From an uncultured Sutterella sp. (GTDB lineage: Bacteria; Pseudomonadota; Gammaproteobacteria; Burkholderiales; Burkholderiaceae_F): 64,000 bases of DNA. Within the stretch, counting starts at the first letter, position 1. Every line of letters begins with the position of its first letter. A model generated the notes under the pieces. That model saw only the letters and a list, made by a program, of their open reading frames with translations, was not told the DNA's origin and made no database searches. Both the position numbers and the translations under genes were made by a program. Shown here one piece after another: positions 17,381 to 25,398 of this stretch. The DNA lies in the NCBI GenBank assembly GCA_900544255.1, contig UQUM01000008.1, positions 8,168 to 72,167 of the forward strand. The letters are read 5' to 3'.

Positions 17381-18928
17381 TTAATAACGGCGCCCGGCCA
17401 CGGCCGCAAACGCCCGTCCGATTTTTTCCGCCGACTTCACGCCCGGGGCGTCTTCCACCCCCGAATTAAAGTCAAAGCCCGATAGACGAAGTCCCGCCGA
17501 CAACGCGGCCCGCTGCAGATCAATGACGTTCTCCGGCGTAATCCCTCCGGCCAACGTCACCCGGGGAAGCGTCGCAAAAAGCGGCAGCAGATCCCTGTCA
17601 AACCCCGAGCCGGTACCTCCTGCGGCATGATCGAGCGTCACGCGGTCAATGAGCCCCGCTTTAAAAGCCGCTTCAATTTTCCGCACGTCGTCCTTTAACG
17701 CCGCCCTGCAGTCCGCTGAAGCCACGGTCGGCAATCCCACGGCGACGACCGTCTTGATGTCGGGGAACACCCTTCTCAGTACCTCGGCCGTTTTCAATAC
17801 CTGACTGAGATCCCCGTGCAGCTGCACGACGTCCGCCTGCATCGCGTCCAATGTCTTTAAAACCTCGCCCGTCACCTCCTGCGCATCCGCCACTGCGACG
17901 ATTTCCACCGGAAGACCCGCGACTTCGGTTTGACGCCGAACCGCCGCCGACAACTCCGCCGCGGCTTGCGTCGACACCTTTCGAGAAGAGCGTTCCGCAA
18001 GAATGATGCCGACGGCGACAGCCCCGGCTTTGGCCGCCGCCACGGCATCTTTAACGCGCGTGATGCCGCAGACTTTGCTTTTTCCGTAAAGAAGTTCGCG
18101 AACGCCGACGGAAACGTCGGGCGCTTTCGAAACCGCCGAACCGCATAAAAACACCCGGGCCGAAGAAGCCGCCAAATCCGCCGCCGTTACGTAACCCGAT
18201 TCCGCCACAACGACCGCGTTCTTCGAAGCCGCGTCAAGCAACGTTTCAACACGACGCCGATCAACGGTGAGTGTCCGCAGGTCGCGGTTATTGATGCCGA
18301 TGAGACGGGCGCCCAACCGCCGGGCCCGCGCAAGATCCGTTTCAGAATCGGCTTCCGTCAAAATTTCCACCCCCAAGCTTTGAGCAAAGGCCGCGAGTTT
18401 CCGATACCCGACGTCGGATAACACCGAAAGCATCAAAAGTACGGCGTCCGCCCCCGCACGCGCCGCCGCGAGAATCTGCTCTTCCTTCACAAAGAAGTCC
18501 TTCGCGAGAATCGGCAGCACCGTCTTTTGCCGAATATCGGCCAAGCGATCAAAACTTCCCGCGAAAAAGTCGGGTTCCGTCACCACCGACACCGCGTCCG
18601 CGAACCGGCCGTACGTCCGGGCATAAACGTCCGTGTCGACCCTCCCGCGCATCAGGCCTTCCGAGGGCGACGCCGCCTTCACTTCCAAAATGAAGCGCCG
18701 GCCAGACGCCCTCAGCGCCCGTTCCAATACCGCAGCCCGCGTCACACGAGTCGCCCGCATTTCCCGCACGGTCCGCATTGAAATCGCTTCCGGAAACGTG
18801 CGTGAAGCGGCCGCCGTCACGATCGACGCCAACACCGTACCGTTCATGCCCGCGGCGTTGAGGTCGGGATTCGCCGCCAAGGCGGGCGGCAGCACACCGG
18901 GAAGCGCCTTTTTCAAAAACGAGGCCAT
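17381..18928 (-). CDS. trpCF: bifunctional indole-3-glycerol phosphate synthase / phosphoribosylanthranilate isomerase
   Basis: A 515-residue fusion of TrpC (about 1-257) and TrpF (about 262-515). The TrpC half shows FILEVKAASPSEG, ILAKDFFVKEEQILAARAGADAVLLM, IGINNRDLRTL and VAESGY, with the catalytic lysines in EVKAASPS and LAKDF. The TrpF half begins KVCGITRVKDAVAAAKAGA, with its catalytic Cys, and ends with VTLAGGITPENV and LSGFDFNSGVEDAPGVKS, with its catalytic Asp. The arrangement is that of the enterobacterial TrpC(F) protein; most betaproteobacteria keep trpC and trpF apart. The start codon shares one base with the trpD stop (TAATG), which implies coupling. Confidence 0.95.
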   Translation of the reverse strand: MASFLKKALPGVLPPALAANPDLNAAGMNGTVLASIVTAAASRTFPEAISMRTVREMRATRVTRAAVLERALRASGRRFILEVKAASPSEGLMRGRVDTDVYARTYGRFADAVSVVTEPDFFAGSFDRLADIRQKTVLPILAKDFFVKEEQILAAARAGADAVLLMLSVLSDVGYRKLAAFAQSLGVEILTEADSETDLARARRLGARLIGINNRDLRTLTVDRRRVETLLDAASKNAVVVAESGYVTAADLAASSARVFLCGSAVSKAPDVSVGVRELLYGKSKVCGITRVKDAVAAAKAGAVAVGIILAERSSRKVSTQAAAELSAAVRRQTEVAGLPVEIVAVADAQEVTGEVLKTLDAMQADVVQLHGDLSQVLKTAEVLRRVFPDIKTVVAVGLPTVASADCRAALKDDVRKIEAAFKAGLIDRVTLDHAAGGTGSGFDRDLLPLFATLPRVTLAGGITPENVIDLQRAALSAGLRLSGFDFNSGVEDAPGVKSAEKIGRAFAAVAGRRY

Positions 18929-19980
18929 TACGCCGCCCTCCGTTCACCCTCAGCCGACTTCTCCCGCAAATGAGCCAGCACCCTCAACCCCGCACCGTTT
19001 TCGAGCGTCCGGCGTGCACTAGCCACCGCTTCTGGAAGCGTTGCCGCCTTCTTTCCCAAAAGAATGAGCAACGCCAGGTTCGCTGCGACGCAGTCCCGCT
19101 GAGCCGGGGTACCGCCTCCAGCCAACAAGGCTTCCGTGATCCGGGCGTTCACTTCCGGAGTGCCGCCCGCAAGATCTTCCGCCCGATAGTCTCGCGTCAC
19201 CCCAAAATCGACCGGCCGAAAGACTTTCGGGATGAGGTCACCCACTTCCGTTAATTCCACGGCCTGCGTCTCGCCGTGCACCGCGACTTCGTCCAGCCCG
19301 GCTCCATGAACGACGAATGCCCGCTTCACACCCAAGCCTTTTAACGTTTCCGCCGTCGTCATCAAAAGCGCGGGATCGTACACGCCGATCAGGGCATAGT
19401 CGGGACGGGCGGGGTTCGTTAAGGGCCCCAGTAGATTAAAAATCGTGCGCACCCCAAGTTCCCGGCGCACGGGAGCCGCAAACTTCATCGCCGGGTGATA
19501 GACGGGCGCAAAACAAAAGGTGAACCCTGTCTCGACGAGCGTCTGCGCCGCCTGTTCGGGCGTAGCGGCAACCTCTACCCCCAGCGCCGTCAGAACATCC
19601 GAAGCCCCCGACAACGATGAAACCGCCCGGTTGCCGTGTTTGGCAACGAAAAGTCCCGCCCCTGCCGCGGCCAACGCGGCCGTCGTCGAAATATTGATCG
19701 TTCGGGCGCCGTCTCCGCCCGTGCCGACGATTTCCCCGATTTCAAGATCCGCGGGGCGCGGAAAAGCGGCTGCAGCGGCAAGCATGGCTTTGGCGGCACC
19801 GCGGATTTCGGCGGACGACTCCCCTTTGGCTTTGAGAGCGGCCAAAATTGCACCCAAGCGCACCGCATCCACTTCACCCGCGAACACGGCTTCAAAAAGC
19901 ACACCGGCTTCGGTTTCCGTGAGGTCGTCCCCGCGGCAAAGCGTTTCCAAAAGGTCAGAGAAGTTATGAGTGAGAATCAT
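18928..19980 (-). CDS. trpD: anthranilate phosphoribosyltransferase
   Basis: TrpD transfers phosphoribose from PRPP to anthranilate. The 350-residue protein has the diagnostic glycine-rich loop GEIVGTGGDGARTINISTTAA (about 80-100), AKHGNRAVSSLSGASDVLTALGV, FNLLGPLTNPA, and the C-terminal DEVAVHGETQAVEL. It is not fused to the TrpG amidotransferase. It is the first structural gene after the trp leader peptide; trpE and trpG, which normally lie near the front, are absent from the window. A GGAAA-type ribosome binding site is present upstream of the ATG at 19980. Confidence 0.96.
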   Translation of the reverse strand: MILTHNFSDLLETLCRGDDLTETEAGVLFEAVFAGEVDAVRLGAILAALKAKGESSAEIRGAAKAMLAAAAAFPRPADLEIGEIVGTGGDGARTINISTTAALAAAGAGLFVAKHGNRAVSSLSGASDVLTALGVEVAATPEQAAQTLVETGFTFCFAPVYHPAMKFAAPVRRELGVRTIFNLLGPLTNPARPDYALIGVYDPALLMTTAETLKGLGVKRAFVVHGAGLDEVAVHGETQAVELTEVGDLIPKVFRPVDFGVTRDYRAEDLAGGTPEVNARITEALLAGGGTPAQRDCVAANLALLILLGKKAATLPEAVASARRTLENGAGLRVLAHLREKSAEGERRAA

Positions 19981-20045
19981 GGCGAATTTCCTTTGAGAAT
20001 TTTCTTAAGGAAGTCCGCGGATTCGCCGTGAGGGAAAGAGGTACT

Positions 20046-20076
20046 AAAAAAGCCCGTCGGGAAAATCCGCGGGCTT
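20046..20076 (-). terminator. trp attenuator
   Basis: On the minus strand, AAGCCCG (20076-20070) pairs with CGGGCTT (20056-20050) and is followed by TTTTTT, about 66 bases before trpD. The hexamer CCCGCG (20073-20068) in its 5' arm can instead pair with CGCGGG (20031-20026 complement, inside the leader-peptide codons 11-12), giving an antiterminator. A ribosome stalled at the Trp codons would leave that segment free. Confidence 0.75.
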
Positions 20077-20102
20077 CGGCGTTTTTAGGTTCGGCTTAAA
20101 AG

Positions 20103-20162
20103 TTATGCGCACGAACGGCTCGGCACCCGCGTCAAGGGGCGCCACCACCAGGAAGCCGTCAT
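20103..20162 (-). CDS. trpL: trp operon leader peptide
   Basis: A 19-codon frame from ATG at 20162 to TAA at 20105-20103, with three consecutive Trp codons (TGG) at positions 5-7, followed within 30 bases by the attenuator hairpin. This is the hallmark of ribosome-mediated trp attenuation: scarcity of charged tRNA-Trp stalls translation at the Trp codons and lets transcription continue into trpD. Two in-frame ATGs further upstream (20192 and 20183) could make the peptide up to 29 residues; none has a strong ribosome binding site, so the exact start is uncertain. No protein family is expected for such peptides. Confidence 0.8.
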   Translation of the reverse strand: MTASWWWRPLTRVPSRSCA

Positions 20163-20233
20163 CAAAAAGTTGCCGTGCGTCATTTTGAACATTGAAATCG
20201 GTTGTTGAGCACCATGTCGGGTGCCTTCTTTTT

Positions 20234-20263
20234 TATATTGCGCTTTTTTTCGGCCGGCGTCAA
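20234..20263 (-). promoter_or_regulatory. predicted trp operon promoter
   Basis: On the minus strand TTGACG (20263-20258), 18 bases, AATATA (20239-20234), about 70 bases before the leader peptide ATG. Confidence 0.45.
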
Positions 20264-20484
20264 TAAGCGCTTTGACTTACCGACGTCGGCCGCTCAAAAC
20301 ACCCTCGTCAGCGGGTTTTCTTCGCTGCAAGCTGCTTTTCCATGAGCGCGGCGGCTTCGCACCGCCCCACCAAATCGCGAGCAAACAAAAAGGTCCAAAG
20401 TTAAGAAATAACCGAGAGTCTGAGGCTGTTTTGTGACGAATTCGTCGTCGTTTGATCTCAGGCTCGTGACAAAGAAGGGAATTT
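20264..20484. other. gap between trp promoter and recD2
   Basis: No gene or convincing hairpin was found between the trp promoter and the end of recD2. The open frames here have no protein-like composition. Confidence 0.4.
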
Positions 20485-22707
20485 CTATGCGGACGGCACA
20501 TCGCCCAAAAGCTGCAGCCGCGCTTTCAGCCCCGTGTTGCGCACGAGGGTTTGCTTACCCCGCACCGCCATCGAAAGCGCCTTTTTCTGCCCCACGAGCA
20601 CCACCAACTTTTTGCCGCGGGTAACGCCGGTATAGACGAGATTGCGTTTCAACATCACGTAGTGCTGCATCGTGAGCGGAATGACGACCACCGGGTATTC
20701 GCTCCCCTGCGACTTGTGGATCGTCGTGGCGTAACAAAGCACCAGTTCGTCGAGTTCGGAAAAGGGATACGCTACCTCACGACCGTCAAAATCAACCGTG
20801 AGTTCCTCCTCGTCCTTGTCGATCGCCGTCACGAATCCGATGTCGCCGTTATAAGTGTCGCGATCGTAATTGTTTTCGATCTGCATCACTTTGTCCCCGA
20901 CGCCGAACGCACTGCCGAAACGCGCAACAGCTTCCTCGCCCGGGGGATTCAGAGCCTGCTGCAGGAAGTCATTCAAGGCACGCGCCCCGGTGCCGGAGCG
21001 GTTCATGGGACAAAGCACCTGAATGTCCCGAATGGGATCAACGCGGTAAGCACGCGGCAGGCGCGTCTTCACAAGTTCCACGATTCTCTCCGGGGCATCC
21101 GCCGGTTCTTCCACCGAGAGAAAATAAAAGTCCGCCTTGTCGCGCTTACCGGGAAATTCCGGCATCAGACCTTCGTTGATGCGGTGCGCCGCCCGGATAA
21201 TCCAACTTGAAGCCGCCTGGCGGAACACTTCGGTTAAGCGGATCACCGGCACCGCCCCCGATTCAATCACATCGGACAAAAAGGCTCCGGGCCCGACGGA
21301 CGGGAGTTGATCGACGTCCCCCACAAAAATCACGGCGGTTTTAATCGCGACGGCTTTCAGAAAGTTGTTCGCGAGCGCGATGTCCACCATCGAACATTCG
21401 TCGACGATGAGAAGGTCGCAGTCAAGAGGATTCGTTTCGTTGTGCTTAAACTGCCACGTCGCGGGATCAATCGCGAGGAGCCGGTGCAGCGTTTTCGCTT
21501 CGCACCCCGTAGATTCCGACAGACGTTTCGCCGCGCGTCCCGTCGGCGCCGCCAAGAGGATTTTCACGCGTTTTGCAGCCAAGATCGTGAGAATTGAGCG
21601 CACGATCGTGGTTTTTCCCACGCCGGGCCCACCGGTAATGACGAGTACTTTGGAAGTGAGCGCCTTTCGCACCGCCTCGCGCTGACTCTCGGCCAACGTC
21701 ATCGAAAATTTCTTTTCCACCCAGGGAAGTGCTTTTCCCGCGTCAATTGCAGGCCACGGCACTTCGCGCTGCTTTAAACGGATGAGACGCTCGGCGACCG
21801 CGACTTCCGCAGCATGCAGGGGCGCCACATAGAGGCTCCCTGCTTCAGGCACATTGTCAACGACAAGGTGCCCGGCGGCAATCTCATCGTCCACCGCACT
21901 TTCAATGACGTCTTCGGGGATTTCCAAGAGTTCGGCGGCCTTCGCAACGAGCTCCGTCCGCGAAAGAAAACAATGCCCGGCGTTCCCGGACACTTCGTTT
22001 AAGGTGTAGACGACGCCCGCGCAGGCGCGTTTCGGAGAGGTTTTCTCAATACCGATGTTGCCTGCGATGATGTCCGCGGATTTAAACCCGATCCCGCGAA
22101 TGTCTTCGGCGAGCCGATACGGGTTTTCGGACACGATTTCGACGGCCTTTTCGCCATACTTTTTAAAAATCCGTACGGATTTGGACGTGGAGACGCCGTG
22201 CCCGTGAAGAAACACCATGATGTCGCGGATCACCTTTTGATCGGCCCACCCCGACGTGATGCGTTTCGCACGTTTGGGGCCGATACCTTCGACGGCGAGC
22301 AGTTTCTCCGGTTCTTTTTCGATGACGTCAAAAACGTCCGCGCCGAAAGCCTTCACAAGACGCCCGGCGTAGACAGGCCCTATCCCCTTCACCATGCCGG
22401 AACCGAGATACTTTTCAATGCCGTCGATCGTGGTCGGGGGCGCGATTTTGAGAACCGAAGCCTTCAACTGCCGCCCGTACTCGCGATCCGCCACCCAAGC
22501 CCCCTGGGCCGTCGCATATTCCCCGGCAGTAACGGACGGGGCATGTCCCACCACCGTCACCAAATCCCGGTGTCCCCGCACTTTAAGCCTAAGCACGCAA
22601 AATCCGTTTTCCGCGTTGTGGTACGTGACGCGCTCGACGAGTCCCGCTACTTTCGCAGCGTTCTGCGTCAAGGCTTCGTTGATGACGGGCGGATCAAAGT
22701 GCGGCAT
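20485..22707 (-). CDS. recD2: RecD2-type ATP-dependent DNA helicase
   Basis: A 740-residue SF1B 5'-3' helicase of the RecD2 (YrrC) group, which acts without RecB and RecC in DNA repair. The N-terminal region (about 1-90) is the OB-like domain; helix-hairpin-helix repeats follow around GIGPKRAKRI. Walker A is VITGGPGVGKTT (about 355-366), Walker B is LLIVDECSMVD, and later motifs include VIFVGDVDQLPSVGPGAFL and the C-terminal TTIHKSQGSEYPVVVIPL. The stand-alone length and extended N-terminus separate it from RecD of RecBCD. The neighbours are unrelated (trp operon and tRNA-Ser). Confidence 0.92.
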   Translation of the reverse strand: MPHFDPPVINEALTQNAAKVAGLVERVTYHNAENGFCVLRLKVRGHRDLVTVVGHAPSVTAGEYATAQGAWVADREYGRQLKASVLKIAPPTTIDGIEKYLGSGMVKGIGPVYAGRLVKAFGADVFDVIEKEPEKLLAVEGIGPKRAKRITSGWADQKVIRDIMVFLHGHGVSTSKSVRIFKKYGEKAVEIVSENPYRLAEDIRGIGFKSADIIAGNIGIEKTSPKRACAGVVYTLNEVSGNAGHCFLSRTELVAKAAELLEIPEDVIESAVDDEIAAGHLVVDNVPEAGSLYVAPLHAAEVAVAERLIRLKQREVPWPAIDAGKALPWVEKKFSMTLAESQREAVRKALTSKVLVITGGPGVGKTTIVRSILTILAAKRVKILLAAPTGRAAKRLSESTGCEAKTLHRLLAIDPATWQFKHNETNPLDCDLLIVDECSMVDIALANNFLKAVAIKTAVIFVGDVDQLPSVGPGAFLSDVIESGAVPVIRLTEVFRQAASSWIIRAAHRINEGLMPEFPGKRDKADFYFLSVEEPADAPERIVELVKTRLPRAYRVDPIRDIQVLCPMNRSGTGARALNDFLQQALNPPGEEAVARFGSAFGVGDKVMQIENNYDRDTYNGDIGFVTAIDKDEEELTVDFDGREVAYPFSELDELVLCYATTIHKSQGSEYPVVVIPLTMQHYVMLKRNLVYTGVTRGKKLVVLVGQKKALSMAVRGKQTLVRNTGLKARLQLLGDVPSA

Positions 22708-22961
22708 GATGGTCTCGCAGAAAACTCATACTGCCATTGTAAGCAGAGCGTCGGATTACTTCGCGGGCTTCTGGGGACTGCAGAAGAAGCATGCCGTCGT
22801 CCCGCCGTGGTGAGAAAAATTCGCAACGGTCAATGCCGGACGCGGCAACGGTGGGTTCTGTTGAAATACGACTGCGCTGTATCCAAGTGACGGTACCGTA
22901 AGAAAGATTGTTTCTCTTTCAGTCGGTTAACGAACTCCGTGGACTTTTTTCCTCATTTTCG
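22708..22961. other. gap upstream of recD2 and tRNA-Ser promoter
   Basis: Together with the tRNA promoter this forms a 363-base gene-free stretch. No gene, repeat or clear regulatory element was recognised. The recD2 promoter (minus strand) must lie here but no strong consensus match was found. Confidence 0.4.
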
Positions 22962-22991
22962 TTGCAAAAGCGAAAAAGGCCTGTATATAAT
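22962..22991 (+). promoter_or_regulatory. sigma70 promoter of tRNA-Ser
   Basis: TTGCAA (22962-22967), 18-base spacer, TATAAT (22986-22991), followed by GCGC, a typical GC-rich discriminator of stable RNA genes. It lies 80 bases before the tRNA. Confidence 0.7.
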
Positions 22992-23070
22992 GCGCATCCT
23001 GTCGCAGGGAGCACAGACTCCCGCTCCTGTTCAAGAAAACCTGAACAGGGCTCAAATGCGAAGCCATCAT

Positions 23071-23160
23071 GGAAGGGTGGCAGAGTGGTTGAATGTACCG
23101 CCCTGGAAAGGCGGCGTGTCCAATAGGGCACCGAGGGTTCGAATCCCTCCCCTTCCGCCA
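23071..23160 (+). tRNA. serT-like: tRNA-Ser(GGA)
   Basis: A 90-nt class II tRNA with encoded CCA. The acceptor stem is GGAAGGG with CCCTTCC, followed by G73 and CCA. The anticodon arm has CCGCC-CTGGAAA-GGCGG, giving anticodon GGA, which reads UCC and UCU serine codons. A long variable arm and the T-arm GAGGG-TTCGAAT-CCCTC are visible. It has its own promoter and terminator, so it is a single-gene unit. Confidence 0.97.
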
Positions 23161-23171
23161 GATTTTTTATG

Positions 23172-23199
23172 AGAGCTACCGAAAGGTAGCTCTTGTTTT
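23172..23199 (+). terminator. intrinsic terminator of tRNA-Ser
   Basis: AGAGCTACC, GAAA tetraloop, GGTAGCTCT, then TTGTTTT. A 9-bp perfect stem with a stable GNRA loop. Confidence 0.9.
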
Positions 23200-23277
23200 A
23201 TCTGAAAGCTTTTTTTCAACTTAATAATCGAAGAGTCTCACTGGGAACCGCTTCGATTTTTCCGTTCGAAGCGTTTT

Positions 23278-23910
23278 TTACCAAGCCACGGCCCGCACGG
23301 GGGCGGCATCCGCGTTTTTCCAGAGCATCGGGAAGGCCGCGAAACAAAAGACACCGCCGGGACACTCCCCTAACCGGTTAAGATTTTCAATCAGGAGGCG
23401 GCGCCCGGACGCTAAAAGCCTCCGATGATTTTTGAGTGTTATATCGTTCGGCGCATCGGGCCCCAAGGTGTCAAACCCCACGCCCTTGCAGCCGAGTTCC
23501 GCAATGAAGTCCGTCACTTCATCGGACAAAACCGGATAGCCGGATTCGTATTGCGGCGTTCCCCAATACTGCGACCAGCCTGTCATAAAGAGCAGAAAGT
23601 CGGCCTTCATGAGGTAAGGCGCCGCCGTCTGCAGCACGTCCATCGTAATGACGGGAATCTCCCGACAATCGATAATCGTCGCCGATCCCATGAAAAACTC
23701 CGCGGAAAATTGGTCGAGCGTCCGACCGTCGGGAAAGACGTGCGCCGGCGCGTCCGCGTGCGTTCCGCAGTGCGACCCCACCGTCAATTTCGTCAGCCGA
23801 TAACCGTCTTTTTCACAGGTCGCCAACGTTTCCGCCTGAGGTACCGGATCTCCGGGAAACACCGACATTTCAAGTTCGATGACGTGCGTCAAATCCACCA
23901 ATCGTCCCAT
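23278..23910 (-). CDS. cyclase / arylformamidase-family metal hydrolase
   Basis: A 210-residue member of the cyclase family (PF04199), which includes kynurenine formamidase KynB and isatin hydrolase. The metal-binding motif HCGTHADAPAHVF (about residues 48-60) and the downstream DCRE and FDTLGPDAPN segments are typical. Family enzymes are Zn- or Mn-dependent and cytosolic. There is no kynurenine pathway gene nearby, so the substrate is open. The start at 23910 lies 18 bases after the end of the phosphoesterase gene on the same strand; the two probably form an operon with the exporter upstream. Confidence 0.82.
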   Translation of the reverse strand: MGRLVDLTHVIELEMSVFPGDPVPQAETLATCEKDGYRLTKLTVGSHCGTHADAPAHVFPDGRTLDQFSAEFFMGSATIIDCREIPVITMDVLQTAAPYLMKADFLLFMTGWSQYWGTPQYESGYPVLSDEVTDFIAELGCKGVGFDTLGPDAPNDITLKNHRRLLASGRRLLIENLNRLGECPGGVFCFAAFPMLWKNADAAPVRAVAW

Positions 23911-23928
23911 ATCTTCCTCCGTTTCTCG

Positions 23929-24720
23929 TCATAGACCGACATTAACCGATACCGGACGAAACCGCTCTGCGCGCGACCGCTCGTAGTCGATGTAGCCGTG
24001 CGGACGGCAGAGCACCCGTGCCGCTCCTCGGTTGTAGTCCGCAGGGTTATGCACATGCCCGTGCACCCAGAGCCGGAGATTTGCGTAATCCAACATCAGA
24101 TCGTCGTCCGCAGAGCAGAACCCCAACGCCGACCGGGCATCCGGCCACCGACTCGACGAAAAACTCGGCGCATGATGCGTCAGGACGACGACGGGTTTTG
24201 CCGTGTGCATCAGTACGTTCTGAAGTGCCGCACGGCTTTCCTCATGCAGGCGCGACGTGACGGCGGGGCTGAAAACCGGTGCCCCTTCCGGCGACGGCGT
24301 GTGACTATAGTCCCTCATGTACCGCTGAATATAGAACTGCTCGGCTTCCGGCACCTTCGTCCACCAGGTGGCACCGAAAAGTACCGCCTCCCCCAAATCC
24401 GCCGTTTCGTTTTCCAAAAACATCACCTTAGAGTAGAGCGCTACCGCCAGCTTCTTCACTTCGGTATAGGGCACGACGTCCCCCCAATAGTCGTGATTAC
24501 CGAGTACGCAAAAGATACGTGACCAACGTTTTGCCGCCTCCCTAAAAAACCACGCCGTACGCGCGGACGGCCGACCGATGTCGGGCGACGTATCTCCGGC
24601 CAAGAGCAGGACGTCCGCCGTTTGATCGGCAAACACTGCCTTCCAATAGGCTTGAAAGGCTTCGTCGGTATAGCGATGGAAAAACTCCAAATGCGCATCG
24701 GAAAAAATGTCAAACCGCAT
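23929..24720 (-). CDS. calcineurin-like metallophosphoesterase
   Basis: A 263-residue protein with all five metallophosphoesterase blocks in order: FSDAHLE (residues 6-12), LLLAGDTSPD, VLGNHDYWG, VVLTHHAPSF and WVHGHVHNP. These supply the Asp, His and Asn ligands for two metals. There is no signal peptide, so it is cytosolic. The substrate cannot be predicted. It starts four bases after the stop of the LysE-type exporter and ends 18 bases before the cyclase, so the three are likely cotranscribed. Confidence 0.85.
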   Translation of the reverse strand: MRFDIFSDAHLEFFHRYTDEAFQAYWKAVFADQTADVLLLAGDTSPDIGRPSARTAWFFREAAKRWSRIFCVLGNHDYWGDVVPYTEVKKLAVALYSKVMFLENETADLGEAVLFGATWWTKVPEAEQFYIQRYMRDYSHTPSPEGAPVFSPAVTSRLHEESRAALQNVLMHTAKPVVVLTHHAPSFSSSRWPDARSALGFCSADDDLMLDYANLRLWVHGHVHNPADYNRGAARVLCRPHGYIDYERSRAERFRPVSVNVGL

Positions 24721-24724
24721 GCCG

Positions 24725-25330
24725 TCACTCCCACAACAAACCCAGTCCCAACACCGCCATCACGACGGCAATGAGGGCATCCAATACCCGCCATGCCGCA
24801 GGACGCGCAAAGACGGGACGCAGGAGCACCGCACCGTACCCCAGACTCACGAACCACAAGACGCTCGCCGTCACGGCACCGGCAGCAAAGCCCCACGGAA
24901 CGGGCTGCTGCGCAGAAAGACTCCCCAACAAGACCACCGTGTCGAGGTATACATGGGGATTCAGAAACGTGAACGCCAAACACGCGGCCAACACTTTGCC
25001 GGCACGCTCTTCGCTTTTTCCGTCCAAAAGCAGTCGTTCGCCGCCCTTTACCGCGCGCTGCGCCGCCATCAGCGCGTACGCGAGCAAAAAGAGTGCACCG
25101 CCCCAACGTACCACCGTCATCAGAGCCGGGAACCCCGTGACAAGGGCCCCCATACCAGCCGTCCCCGCACTGATGCAGACAACATCCCCAAAAATGCAAC
25201 AGAGGACAACCAGCAGAACATGGCTGCCCTTCAAGCCCTGCCTCAATACGAAAGCGTTTTGCGCACCGATCGCGATAATAAGCCCAGCCCCGGTCAAAAA
25301 TCCTGCCAGAGCACTTTGACAAAACTGCAT
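24725..25330 (-). CDS. argO: LysE/ArgO-family amino acid exporter
   Basis: A 201-residue inner-membrane protein with six predicted helices and the LysE/ArgO start GFLTGAGLIIAIGAQNAFVLRQGL, the signature of arginine/lysine exporters. The ORF opens with a TTG at 25342, but the ATG at 25330 with GAGGTGGAG before it is preferred. The C-terminal helix RVLDALIAVVMAVLGLGLLW is also typical. The ArgO rather than RhtB assignment rests on the GAQNAFVLRQG motif; the actual amino acid is an inference. It is the first gene of a likely three-gene operon and lies after the purF terminator. Confidence 0.82.
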   Translation of the reverse strand: MQFCQSALAGFLTGAGLIIAIGAQNAFVLRQGLKGSHVLLVVLCCIFGDVVCISAGTAGMGALVTGFPALMTVVRWGGALFLLAYALMAAQRAVKGGERLLLDGKSEERAGKVLAACLAFTFLNPHVYLDTVVLLGSLSAQQPVPWGFAAGAVTASVLWFVSLGYGAVLLRPVFARPAAWRVLDALIAVVMAVLGLGLLWE

Positions 25331-25340
25331 GCTCCACCTC

Positions 25341-25379
25341 AAAAAAACGCCGTCCGAAGTGCATCCCCGAACGGCGTTT
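25341..25379 (-). terminator. intrinsic terminator of the purF operon
   Basis: On the minus strand AACGCCGT (25378-25371) pairs with ACGGCGTT (25353-25346), and seven T follow (A at 25341-25347 on the plus strand). Confidence 0.85.
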
Positions 25380-25398
25380 GACCGGTCAACCCCGACGA

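Noticed and set aside
23071..23160. tRNA-Ser as an integration site for a genomic island
   Set aside because: No integrase gene and no repeated copy of the tRNA 3' end was seen nearby.
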